37,083 nt of DNA, from the NCBI GenBank assembly GCA_945928865.1, contig CAMENZ010000014.1, positions 1 through 37,083 of the forward strand. The letters run 5' to 3'. The DNA comes from an uncultured Clostridia bacterium (GTDB lineage: Bacteria > Bacillota > Clostridia > Peptostreptococcales > Anaerovoracaceae). Below, in pieces: positions 1-7,830 of the stretch. The position numbers were made by a program, and so were the translations under genes. How positions within the stretch are numbered: position 1 is the first letter of the stretch; each line of letters starts with the position of its first letter. The notes below the pieces were generated by a model. The model was not told where the DNA came from, did no database searches, and was given only the letters and a program-made list of their open reading frames with translations.

Positions 1-340
1 TTGTCGAGCTGAATAAAATTAGATATTGAGGATATAGGGCGATAGAAAGTAAAACATCTATCGTCTTTTCTTATACAAAAAATTAAAAAGATAGGAGGTG
101 TGAGAAGTGGAATTTGATTATTTTTTATAACAGTTAATAAGATAAGCAGCACTATCATGATTTGAAAAACATTTCATAACATGATAACAGATGTCAAGTT
201 AAATATAATTTTTTATTAATTGCACATGAATATCTATTTGTTCTCCCTTATGTTTTGACACATTTCAACTTGTGCATACCAAAAAACCATAGCAGTCCAT
301 AAGTAAGCATCGCCCGTCCCCTCATTCATCATAAATAAAC
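1..340. other. gene-poor left end of window
   Basis: I see no convincing gene here. A near-perfect ribosome binding site (AGGAGGTG, 93-100) sits in front of a GTG at 107 that opens only seven codons before TAA at 128-130. This could be a leader peptide or the remnant of a lost gene. Two short inverted repeats are present. CGATAGA/TCTATCG (40-46 and 57-63) is followed by a pyrimidine-rich stretch. TATCATG/CATGATA (153-159 and 180-186) has a 20-base loop. Neither is a clear terminator. What lies left of base 1 is unknown. Confidence 0.5.
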
Positions 341-384
341 AAAAAAAGTACGGTAAACCGCAGCAAATGCTGCAGTTTACCGTA
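341..384 (-). terminator. intrinsic terminator of deoC
   Basis: A long hairpin is visible. TACGGTAAAC (349-358) pairs with GTTTACCGTA (375-384), and after one mismatch GCAGC (360-364) pairs with GCTGC (369-373) around a 4-base loop. Read on the minus strand, the stem is followed by a run of seven U residues (complement of the A-run at 341-347). It lies about 85 bases beyond the deoC stop codon. Confidence 0.9.
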
Positions 385-400
385 TTAATCGTAATTTGGC

Positions 401-448
401 GATATATCGAAAACTCTTTAAATTTGACGATAAATCGAAAGCTCTTTA
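401..448. repeat. imperfect 20-bp direct repeat
   Basis: Two copies of a 20-base word (401-420 and 429-448) differ at two positions and start 28 bases apart. Both contain ATCGAAA and end CTCTTTA. They lie in the 3' untranslated region of deoC, between its stop codon and its terminator. The first copy begins inside a 10-base palindrome (CGATATATCG, 400-409). No function is evident. Confidence 0.6.
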
Positions 449-467
449 CATCTTTTCAGCCAAAAAC

Positions 468-1136
468 TTATTTTTCTCCATACACCTTCATAATCTGTAC
501 AGATGCGGAAGCACCGATTCTGTCTGCACCGGCTTTAATCATTGCCATACAAGTATCATAATCTCTTATAGCTCCGGAAGCCTTAACTTCTAATCTATCT
601 CCTACAGTTTCTCTCATAAGGCTGATATGTTCAGTTGTAGCACCGCCTGTATTAAATCCTGTGGAAGTCTTTACAAACTGTGCACCGGCTTCTTCAGAAA
701 GCTTACAAGCCTCTACGATTTCATCATTGGATAGTAAGCAAGTTTCTAAGATAACCTTAACGATACCATCATACTTTTTAGCTGCTTCACAAACTGCCGC
801 TATATCATCTCTAATAAAGTCATAGTCTCCGGATTTAAAAACTCCTACATTTAACACCATATCTACTTCTTTAGCACCATCTTTCATAGCCTCTTCAGTT
901 TCAAATACTTTAGATGCTGTAGTACCTGCTCCTAAAGGGAAACCTACTACTGCTGCCACTTTAACATCTGTACCTTCTAAGTTTTTTACGCATCTATCTA
1001 CATAGCAGCTATTTACACATACTGAGAAAAAGTCGTATTCCTTAGCTTCCTGACAAAGCTTGTCAATCTGCTCTTTAGCAGCCTCAGGTTTTAAAAGTGT
1101 GTGATCGAAATATTTATTTAATGGTTTCTTTAACAT
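468..1136 (-). CDS. deoC: deoxyribose-phosphate aldolase
   Basis: Class I aldolase that splits 2-deoxyribose-5-phosphate into acetaldehyde and glyceraldehyde-3-phosphate, the last step of deoxynucleoside salvage. The 222-residue length is normal. The opening FDHTLLKPEA, the Schiff-base lysine K156 in VKTSTGF, the second active-site lysine K185 in EVKASGAIR and the aspartate D92 in VDMVLNVG are all present. The start is an ATG at 1136 with AAGGAG seven bases upstream. The gene stands alone: it is divergent from lysC and ends at its own terminator, and the usual partners (deoB, pdp, cdd) are not here. A perfect palindrome, CTCACTGTGAG (1198-1208), in the leader may be a regulatory site. Confidence 0.96.
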   Translation of the reverse strand: MLKKPLNKYFDHTLLKPEAAKEQIDKLCQEAKEYDFFSVCVNSCYVDRCVKNLEGTDVKVAAVVGFPLGAGTTASKVFETEEAMKDGAKEVDMVLNVGVFKSGDYDFIRDDIAAVCEAAKKYDGIVKVILETCLLSNDEIVEACKLSEEAGAQFVKTSTGFNTGGATTEHISLMRETVGDRLEVKASGAIRDYDTCMAMIKAGADRIGASASVQIMKVYGEK

Positions 1137-1197
1137 AATACGCTCCTTAAAATTTTAAAATTCAAACTTATTATTTCATTTTATTTAATTCTGCCCA

Positions 1198-1221
1198 CTC
1201 ACTGTGAGCCTCATTATTATA
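1198..1221 (-). promoter_or_regulatory. candidate deoC promoter and operator-like palindrome
   Basis: Read on the minus strand, a TATAAT box occupies 1221-1216, but no good -35 box lies upstream of it. The perfect inverted repeat CTCAC-T-GTGAG (1198-1208) falls just where transcription should begin. That is a typical operator position, although the same sequence could form a small 5' hairpin. The gap to the deoC start is about 60 bases. Confidence 0.4.
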
Positions 1222-1248
1222 TCATAAAATAAATGGAAAAGAAAGCCA

Positions 1249-1277
1249 TTGCAAAGGTTGGAAAAAAAATATATAAT
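1249..1277 (+). promoter_or_regulatory. sigma-A-type promoter of lysC
   Basis: TTGCAA (1249-1254) and TATAAT (1272-1277) are separated by exactly 17 bases. Transcription should start near 1284, leaving a leader of about 30 bases. That is too short for a lysine riboswitch or an attenuator. The two boxes are identical to those of the acpP promoter at 22881. Confidence 0.8.
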
Positions 1278-1313
1278 AATATAATAAGTAAAGTTAAGAA
1301 GTAGGAGGTTCCT

Positions 1314-2672
1314 ATGGGTATCAAGGTAGCAAAATTTGGTGGTTCATCTGTAGCTGATTGTATTCAGCTTGCCAAGTTGAAATCTATAGTAGAAAGTGAC
1401 GAAGAGAGAAAATATATTGTAGTTTCTGCACCGGGAAAGCGTTTTGATGGTGATAATAAGATTACAGATTTACTGTATCTATGCAAAACTCATATTGAGC
1501 ATAATTTACCTTATGATCAATTATTTCAGGTGGTAACGGACAGATATAGAGCGGTGGAGCTTAATTTAGGCATAGATGCAGATTTAGTAAAACATTTTGA
1601 AGGTATTAAAAAAAGACTTACAGAAAATCCGTCCGCAGACTATCTTGCATCCAGAGGCGAGTATCTAAATGCAGTTTTAATTGCCGCTTATTTAGGGTAT
1701 GATTTTGTAGATACAGAGTCTTTAATAAAGTTTGATTCCAACGGAAAGTTGCTCATGGAAGAAACGGATAAGGCTTTGGGTGAAGAATTAGCAAAACATG
1801 CCGCCGCAGTCCTTCCGGGTTTTTACGGCTCTACTCCCGACGGCAAGGTTAAAACCTTCTCCCGTGGAGGTTCCGACATTACCGGCTCCTTAGTTGCGAG
1901 GGCGGTAAAAGCAAAGGTTTACGAAAATTGGACAGATGTATCAGGCTTTTTAATGGCTGACCCTAGAATTGTTCACAAACCTAAGCAGATAAGATCCATT
2001 TCCTATATGGAGCTTAGAGAACTTTCCTATGTGGGAGCCGGCGTTTTACACGAAGATGCTATTTATCCTGCCAGATTAGCGAACATTCCTATAAATATTA
2101 GAAATACCAATGAGCCTTTAGATGAGGGAACTATGATAACTTCCTTAGAAGAAGTAGTTAGGGATGAAAGTCAGGGAGTTATTACAGGTATAGCCGGCAG
2201 TAAAGATTTTACAGTTGTGGCTCTTTATAAGAACATGATGAGTTCTGAAAGGGGTTTCGTACGAAGAATTTTAGGTATTTTAGATGACTATAATATAGAT
2301 TTTGAACATATACCTTCAGGCATTGATACGGTTTCCGTAGTCATGGCAAATAGCCAGTTGGAAGGACGATTAGAGGAAGTTATAGAAGAATTTAGGAGCA
2401 GATTAAGACCTGACTCCATAGATGTAATTGGAAATATAGCCTTGATTGCTACTGTAGGTCATCGAATGGCTTCCAGAAGAGGTACATCAGCTACTTTATT
2501 TAATGCCTTAGCTGAGGCAGGGGTTAATATTAGAATGATTGACCAAGGCTCATCAGAAATGAACATAATAGTAGGTGTTGAAAATAAAGACTTTGAGAAG
2601 GCTATAGATGCTATTTATAAGGCTTTTGTAAAGTATGAGGAGAGTTATGAAGAAGTTAATAACTATCAGTAG
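1314..2672 (+). CDS. lysC: aspartate kinase
   Basis: Phosphorylates aspartate, the first step of the lysine, threonine, methionine and diaminopimelate pathway. The amino-acid kinase domain begins with KFGGSSVAD (residues 7-15). A second kinase motif, TFSRGGSDITG, lies near residue 185. The last ~150 residues look like the paired ACT domains that bind the feedback inhibitor. At 452 residues it resembles the monofunctional clostridial and Bacillus type III enzymes. The start is an ATG preceded by AGGAGG with a five-base gap. No lysine riboswitch precedes it. The codons around 1796-1890 are unusually C-ending compared with the rest of the gene. Which of the several possible aspartokinase paralogues this is cannot be decided from the sequence. 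Confidence 0.93.
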   Translation: MGIKVAKFGGSSVADCIQLAKLKSIVESDEERKYIVVSAPGKRFDGDNKITDLLYLCKTHIEHNLPYDQLFQVVTDRYRAVELNLGIDADLVKHFEGIKKRLTENPSADYLASRGEYLNAVLIAAYLGYDFVDTESLIKFDSNGKLLMEETDKALGEELAKHAAAVLPGFYGSTPDGKVKTFSRGGSDITGSLVARAVKAKVYENWTDVSGFLMADPRIVHKPKQIRSISYMELRELSYVGAGVLHEDAIYPARLANIPINIRNTNEPLDEGTMITSLEEVVRDESQGVITGIAGSKDFTVVALYKNMMSSERGFVRRILGILDDYNIDFEHIPSGIDTVSVVMANSQLEGRLEEVIEEFRSRLRPDSIDVIGNIALIATVGHRMASRRGTSATLFNALAEAGVNIRMIDQGSSEMNIIVGVENKDFEKAIDAIYKAFVKYEESYEEVNNYQ

Positions 2673-3258
2673 AGAATACGGTTCAGGCGGTAGAATCATA
2701 GGCAAGCTTTTGGCAGAAAAACTTAATATCCCTTTTTATGATAAAGAGATTATCGAAAAAACTGCTTGCGAGAGTGGATTTTGTCCTGAAATCATTGAAT
2801 GTGCTGAACTTAAAGCAAAATCCGGCTTGGCATATACCTTATCAGCAGCGTTAAGTGTAGGAGATAATATTGCTATGGGAAATATGTCCATGAGCGACAA
2901 AATCTTCTTAGCTCAATTTCAAGCCATTAAGGAAATCGGTGAAAGTGGCGAAGGGGTTATAGTTGGAAGATGTGCTGATTATGTTTTGAAAGATATGCCG
3001 GGCGTTACCAATGTATTTATCTATGGCGAATATGATGATAGAATTTACAGAACGGAGCATGTTTATGGGGAAAGCCATGAAGAAGCTAAGAAGTTGGTGG
3101 ATACATATGATAAGGCAAGACAGAATTATTACAGCTACCATACAGGTCAGAAATGGGGCGAATTTAAGAATTATAACTTAGCTATCAACTCTAGCTATAT
3201 TAGTGAAGAAAAGGCTATGGAGCTAATAGCTGAATATGTTGAAACTAGAACTTATTAA
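2647..3258 (+). CDS. cytidylate kinase-like family protein
   Basis: A 203-residue protein of the cytidylate-kinase-like family (Pfam Cytidylate_kin2). It opens with ITISREYGSGG and continues with the helix IIGKLLAEKLN and FYDKEII, the usual nucleotide-binding start of this family. A second conserved patch, VIVGRCADYVL, lies near residue 107. I place the start at the ATG at 2647, which has AGGAG four bases upstream. An ATG at 2635 would add four residues but has no binding site. The gene overlaps the end of lysC by 26 bases, so translation is probably coupled. The substrate is unknown; family members are common in Clostridia as stand-alone proteins beside true cmk. Confidence 0.8.
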   Translation: MKKLITISREYGSGGRIIGKLLAEKLNIPFYDKEIIEKTACESGFCPEIIECAELKAKSGLAYTLSAALSVGDNIAMGNMSMSDKIFLAQFQAIKEIGESGEGVIVGRCADYVLKDMPGVTNVFIYGEYDDRIYRTEHVYGESHEEAKKLVDTYDKARQNYYSYHTGQKWGEFKNYNLAINSSYISEEKAMELIAEYVETRTY

Positions 3259-3315
3259 GTTAAATATAGAATAAGATTGATATATAATAAAGAAGAGATA
3301 ACAGAGGAGAAAGAA

Positions 3316-5295
3316 ATGACAAATAACAAAGGAACTTATTACATTACTACACCTATTTACTATCCAAGCGCAAACTTACATGTAGGGCATACTTATTGCA
3401 CAGTAATGGCAGATGCTATGGCTAGATTTAAGAGATTGAGTGGATATGATGTAAGGTTTTTAACCGGAACAGATGAGCATGGTCAGAAAATTCAGACCTT
3501 AGCTGAATCTAAGGGAGTTACACCTCAGGCCTATGTAGATGAGGTGGTAGATGGAATAAAGAAACTTTGGGAAACTATGGAAATTTCCTATGATGACTTT
3601 ATAAGAACTACTGAAGAAAGACACATTAGCCGTGTTCAGAAAATCTTTATGAAGATGTATGAAAAGGGCGATATATACAAGGGTGAATATGAGGGTTTAT
3701 ACTGCACTCAGTGTGAAGCTTTCTGGACTGAATCTCAGCTTGTAAACGGAAACTGTCCGGACTGTGGCAGACCTGTTTCTAAGGCAAAGGAAGAAGCCTA
3801 TTTCTTTAAGCTTTCTGAATATTCTCAGAAACTTTTAGACCTTTATGAAGAAAAACCGGAGTTTTTACAGCCGGAAACTAGAAGAAATGAAATGAAAGCC
3901 TTTATCGGTCAGGGATTAGAGGATCTTTGTATTAGCCGTTCAACTTTCGATTGGGGTATTCCGGTGCCTTTAGATGAAAAGCATGTAATTTATGTTTGGT
4001 TAGACGCTCTAACTAACTATATTACTGCATTGGGTTATCCGGATGAACCGGAGCTTTACGAAAGATATTGGCCGGCAAATGTTCATTTAGTAGGTAAGGA
4101 AATCGTAAGGTTCCACTCTATTATTTGGCCTGCAATGCTTATGAGTGCTGATTTACCACTTCCTAAACAGGTTTTAGGACATGGCTGGCTTCTTTTAGGT
4201 GGTGAAAAGGTAAGCAAGTCTAAGGCTTCTAAGGGTACTGATGTGGTGGACCCTGTAGTTTTAATTGAAAGATATGGCATAGATGCCTTAAAGTATTTTC
4301 TTTTAAGAGAATACACCTTTGGGCAAGACGGCTCTTTCACTAATGAAGTTCTACTTAAGAGGATTAACTTTGACTTGGCTAATGACTTGGGAAATCTAGT
4401 ATCCAGAACTGTTACTATGATTGAAAAGTATTGTAAAGGTATAGTTCCACAGGCTACTACGGAAGATGATATTGATAGAGATTTAATCAATATAGCTATA
4501 GGGGCGGCTTCTAAGGTAGAAGAAGAAATGGACAAATTTGCATTTAATATGGCTTTAGAAGAAATTTGGACTGTAGTTAGAAGAGCTAATAAATATATAG
4601 ACGAAAAAGAACCTTGGGTTTTAGCTAAGGACGAAAATAGGAAAGCTGAATTAAATACAGTTATGAAGAACTTAGCTGAATCTCTCAGAATTGTATCAAT
4701 TTTAATCTATCCATTTATGCACTCTACTTCTGACAAAATCCGTAAACAATTAGGTCTTTGGTATGCAGATGTAGTTTGGGAAGACAGCACAGTATTCCAC
4801 GTGATGTATGAAGAAAAGGTTAAGAGAGGAGATGCTCTTTTCCCAAGATTAGATATTGAAAAGGAATTAGGAGAACTTACTGAAGTGGCAGCGGAAATTG
4901 CCAGAAAGAAGGCTATGAAGGAAGTTACAGATCCTGTAGAAAAAGCCATTTTAGAAAGCGTTCCCTTAGAATTGAAAGAAGAAATTGTCTACGAAGATTT
5001 TGATAAAATAGACTTTAGAGTGGGAACTATTTTAAAGGCTGAAAAACACCCTAAGGCAGATAAACTTTTAGTGTTCCAAGTTAAGATGGGAACCGAAGTT
5101 AGACAGGTTATTTCAGGAGTTGCCGATGATTTTGCACCGGAAGAAATGGTTGGAAGAAAGGTAATCGTAGTTGCTAACCTTAAGCCTAGACAGCTTAGAG
5201 GTTTAGAATCTCACGGTATGCTTATGTTTGCTGATAACGGTGACAGATGTGAAATGGTTACAACCACTGCTCCTGATGGAGAATCTGTAAGCTAA
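3316..5295 (+). CDS. metG: methionyl-tRNA synthetase
   Basis: Charges tRNA-Met. The class I signature is HVGH (residues 22-25) and the KMSKS-type loop is KVSKS (298-302). A zinc knuckle uses C130, C133, C147 and C150. The C-terminal ~100 residues form the dimerising tRNA-binding domain (FRVGTILKAEKHPKADKL), as in most Firmicute enzymes. The start is the ATG at 3316, preceded by AGAGGAGA; an upstream TTG at 3277 in the same frame has no binding site. A TATAAT box at 3283-3288 lacks a good -35 box, so the gene may have a weak promoter of its own or read through from lysC. A strong terminator follows. Confidence 0.97.
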   Translation: MTNNKGTYYITTPIYYPSANLHVGHTYCTVMADAMARFKRLSGYDVRFLTGTDEHGQKIQTLAESKGVTPQAYVDEVVDGIKKLWETMEISYDDFIRTTEERHISRVQKIFMKMYEKGDIYKGEYEGLYCTQCEAFWTESQLVNGNCPDCGRPVSKAKEEAYFFKLSEYSQKLLDLYEEKPEFLQPETRRNEMKAFIGQGLEDLCISRSTFDWGIPVPLDEKHVIYVWLDALTNYITALGYPDEPELYERYWPANVHLVGKEIVRFHSIIWPAMLMSADLPLPKQVLGHGWLLLGGEKVSKSKASKGTDVVDPVVLIERYGIDALKYFLLREYTFGQDGSFTNEVLLKRINFDLANDLGNLVSRTVTMIEKYCKGIVPQATTEDDIDRDLINIAIGAASKVEEEMDKFAFNMALEEIWTVVRRANKYIDEKEPWVLAKDENRKAELNTVMKNLAESLRIVSILIYPFMHSTSDKIRKQLGLWYADVVWEDSTVFHVMYEEKVKRGDALFPRLDIEKELGELTEVAAEIARKKAMKEVTDPVEKAILESVPLELKEEIVYEDFDKIDFRVGTILKAEKHPKADKLLVFQVKMGTEVRQVISGVADDFAPEEMVGRKVIVVANLKPRQLRGLESHGMLMFADNGDRCEMVTTTAPDGESVS

Positions 5296-5321
5296 TATAG
5301 CAAAAAATGAAATTTATTTAG

Positions 5322-5367
5322 GTACTGGGAAAGATTAAAAATTCCCAGTACAATTTTTTAATTTTTG
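5322..5367 (+). terminator. intrinsic terminator of metG
   Basis: A perfect 10-bp stem, GTACTGGGAA (5322-5331) with TTCCCAGTAC (5342-5351), has a 10-base loop and is followed by AATTTTTTAATTTTT. It closes the lysC-metG transcript. Confidence 0.93.
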
Positions 5368-5391
5368 TATTTTGATTAAAGGGAGGGTAAA

Positions 5392-6297
5392 ATGCTTTTT
5401 GATTCACACACACACTTGAATAATGAAACTTATACGGAAGAAGAAAGATTAGAATTAGTTGCTGAAATTGAAAATTCTCAAGTAGGAATAGTTGTAGATA
5501 TAGGTTTTGACTGGGAATCTTCCCTTAGGACAGTTAAAAATACAGAGGAAATAGAATGGTGCTATGGAGCTGTCGGTGTACATCCTCACGATGCTAAAAC
5601 TATGGATTTTGAAATGGCGGTTAAGCTGAGAACGTTGGCTAAAAGTCATAAAAAAATAAAGGCAATAGGAGAAATTGGTTTAGATTATCATTATGATCTT
5701 TCTCCTAGAGATGTTCAGAGAAAATGGTTTAGAGAGCAGATAAGATTAGCTTTAGACCTTGATTTGCCTATGGTTATACATTCCAGAGAGGCAGACATGG
5801 AAACACTGGAAATTCTTAAGGAAGAGGGGGCTTTCAGTCAGGAAAGAAAGGCTAAATTTCCTAAGAGACCGGTTCCTAAAGAGGCTACTGTTTATTATTT
5901 AGAACCTGCTGAAGAGGGTAAAGCACCTATGAAGAAAACAGTAGATTTTACTAAGGCTGACGGAGATGCCAGAGTGGATATTCATTGTTTTTCCGGTTCC
6001 AGAGAATTAGCCATAGAATATATAAAGTTAGGGGCAACCATAGGTGTAGATGGCCCTATAACTTATAAAAATAATAAGAAAACAGTGGCTGTGGTAGAGG
6101 CTATACCTTTGGAATTTATCATGGCAGAGACAGATGCACCTTATCTTACTCCTGTTCCCTTTAGAGGCAAGCCTAATAAATCTCCTTATGTAGAATATGT
6201 TATAAGGAAGATTGCTGAAATCAAGGGAATAGAGTATGAGGAAGCTGTAAAAATTACAGGCGAAAACGGGTTAAGATTTTTTAATATTGAGGAATAA
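5392..6297 (+). CDS. tatD: TatD-family metal-dependent hydrolase with an insertion
   Basis: A TIM-barrel hydrolase; family members are DNases or exonucleases. The metal ligands are all visible: H6 and H8 in FDSHTHL, E94 in GEIGLDYH, H130 in VIHSRE, H198 in IHCFSG and D248 in ETDAPYL. The protein has 301 residues against about 255 for the family. The excess is a lysine- and proline-rich segment at roughly residues 147-192, between the H130 and H198 strands, and it does not disturb the catalytic residues. The start is an ATG behind GGGAGGG. Only three bases separate it from tilS, so the two are co-transcribed. Confidence 0.92.
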   Translation: MLFDSHTHLNNETYTEEERLELVAEIENSQVGIVVDIGFDWESSLRTVKNTEEIEWCYGAVGVHPHDAKTMDFEMAVKLRTLAKSHKKIKAIGEIGLDYHYDLSPRDVQRKWFREQIRLALDLDLPMVIHSREADMETLEILKEEGAFSQERKAKFPKRPVPKEATVYYLEPAEEGKAPMKKTVDFTKADGDARVDIHCFSGSRELAIEYIKLGATIGVDGPITYKNNKKTVAVVEAIPLEFIMAETDAPYLTPVPFRGKPNKSPYVEYVIRKIAEIKGIEYEEAVKITGENGLRFFNIEE

Positions 6298-6300
6298 AAA

Positions 6301-7767
6301 ATGACTAAGGAAGTTAAAAAAACTGTTCTTAGGACAGTTGAAACTCACAACTTAATAGATAAAGATATGCATATTGTACTGGGACTGTCGGGCGGTGCCG
6401 ATTCTTTGTGTCTATTTCATTTGTTAGATGATTTGTCTAAAGGAGAAAATTTTAACTTAAAGATTTATCCTGTGCATATAAATCATCAGCTTAGACCTGT
6501 AGATGCGGATAAGGATCAGGCCTTTGTAGAGATGACTTGCAGGGAGATGGGTTATAGGTGTGAAAGCTTCATCTTCGATTGTAACAAAATTGCAAAAGAT
6601 GAAGGGCTTACTTCGGAAGAAGCGGGAAGAAAAGTTAGATACGAAGCCTTTAGAGCTGTTGCTAATACTATTGAAAAAAGTGGTATATCTAAGGAAAGAA
6701 TAGTTATAGCCGTGGCGCAGAATGCTAATGATCAGGCTGAGACTATTTTATTTAGGATTTTAAGAGGTACGGGTATAGATGGTTTAAGCGGTATTCACTT
6801 TTGGAGATATGATGAAGCCGGATATAGGGTTATAAGACCTCTTTTAGAGGTTTCCAGAGAGGATATAGAGGCGTATTGTGAAAAACATGGTCTTAAACCT
6901 TGCGTGGATAAGACCAATGCTGAGCCTTTTTATACACGAAATAAAATTCGATTGAATTTGCTTCCCAATTTAGCAGAAAATTTTAATCCTAATATATATG
7001 AAACTCTTATAAGGCTGGGAGAAAGCGCAGCCTTAGATAGAAGTTTTTTAGAAGAAGAAACAGAAAAGTTATTTAATAAGATAAAGATAGAGGAAGATAG
7101 TAGGGTTTATGATGGAGTTTTTAATAAGGTTTTAGAAATTCATATTAAACCTTTAGAAAAGGTTCACCAAGCCCTTATTTTTAGAGTATACAATAGAGCA
7201 TTAAGGGAGATAGGTTTATATGAAAATGTTACTCTATCTCACATTAAAGAAATAGAAAAGCTTAGGCTTTCAGAAAAGCCTTCTGCTGAAATTAGTCTGG
7301 TATCAGGCTATGGTGCATTTCGTTCTTACGGTAAATTGGTGTTTTTCCGAAGAGAAAAAGCCGTAAGTCTGGAGGAGCGAAAGGCTCAGTGGAAGATGAG
7401 AAGGCTGGGGCGGGCGGATTTTGAGGCATATAAAAAAGAGGCTGTAGAAAAAGAAATTGTTTACGGAGCTTTTTCGTTAAGGGAAATAGAAGATGTGAAC
7501 AGATTGGAAATTCGCAGTCGTGAAAAAGGTGATTTAATAAGCTTAAAGGGAGGAAGAAAAAAACTCCAAGATTTGTTTGTGGACATGAAAGTCCCTAAAA
7601 AGCTTAGGGAAGATTGCTTAGTATTAGCCTTAGGAAATAGGGTTTTATGGGTGCTTCCTTCGGAAATTTTCACAAATTCTCAAAATCGGCTGAAAGGTAG
7701 ATTTAGCATAGATTTTAAGGTGGATGAAGAGAAAGAAAATGATATATTAGTCCTTGAAAGAGTATGA
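6301..7767 (+). CDS. tilS: tRNA(Ile)-lysidine synthase
   Basis: Converts C34 of the CAU-anticodon isoleucine tRNA to lysidine, so that AUA is read as isoleucine. The N-terminal PP-loop ATPase shows SGGADS at residues 30-35, and HINHQLR follows near residue 60. The C-terminal TilS domain carries LEIRSREKGD and KKLQDLFVDMKVPKKLR. The 488-residue length is normal for the long Firmicute form. AUA codons are common in this window, so the enzyme should be essential. It sits between tatD and ftsH; the hpt gene that often separates tilS from ftsH is missing. The ftsH promoter lies inside its 3' end. Confidence 0.95.
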   Translation: MTKEVKKTVLRTVETHNLIDKDMHIVLGLSGGADSLCLFHLLDDLSKGENFNLKIYPVHINHQLRPVDADKDQAFVEMTCREMGYRCESFIFDCNKIAKDEGLTSEEAGRKVRYEAFRAVANTIEKSGISKERIVIAVAQNANDQAETILFRILRGTGIDGLSGIHFWRYDEAGYRVIRPLLEVSREDIEAYCEKHGLKPCVDKTNAEPFYTRNKIRLNLLPNLAENFNPNIYETLIRLGESAALDRSFLEEETEKLFNKIKIEEDSRVYDGVFNKVLEIHIKPLEKVHQALIFRVYNRALREIGLYENVTLSHIKEIEKLRLSEKPSAEISLVSGYGAFRSYGKLVFFRREKAVSLEERKAQWKMRRLGRADFEAYKKEAVEKEIVYGAFSLREIEDVNRLEIRSREKGDLISLKGGRKKLQDLFVDMKVPKKLREDCLVLALGNRVLWVLPSEIFTNSQNRLKGRFSIDFKVDEEKENDILVLERV

Positions 7768-7782
7768 TTTTTGTGTTAAAAT
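7754..7782 (+). promoter_or_regulatory. sigma-A-type promoter of ftsH
   Basis: TTGAAA (7754-7759) and TAAAAT (7777-7782) are spaced by 17 bases, with an extended -10 TG at 7774-7775. The -35 box lies in the last codons of tilS. The predicted start near 7789 gives a leader of about 40 bases. Confidence 0.75.
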
Positions 7783-7830
7783 ACAAAATACGCTTGTAAA
7801 GTATAGGACAAGTATAGAAAAGGAGAAGAC

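Noticed and set aside
1137-1313. Lysine riboswitch before lysC
   Set aside because: The promoter at 1249-1277 leaves only about 30 bases of leader, far too short for an L-box.
4083-4535. 150-codon frame on the minus strand inside metG
   Set aside because: It is a shadow of a well-supported gene, serine/leucine-rich and without a ribosome binding site.
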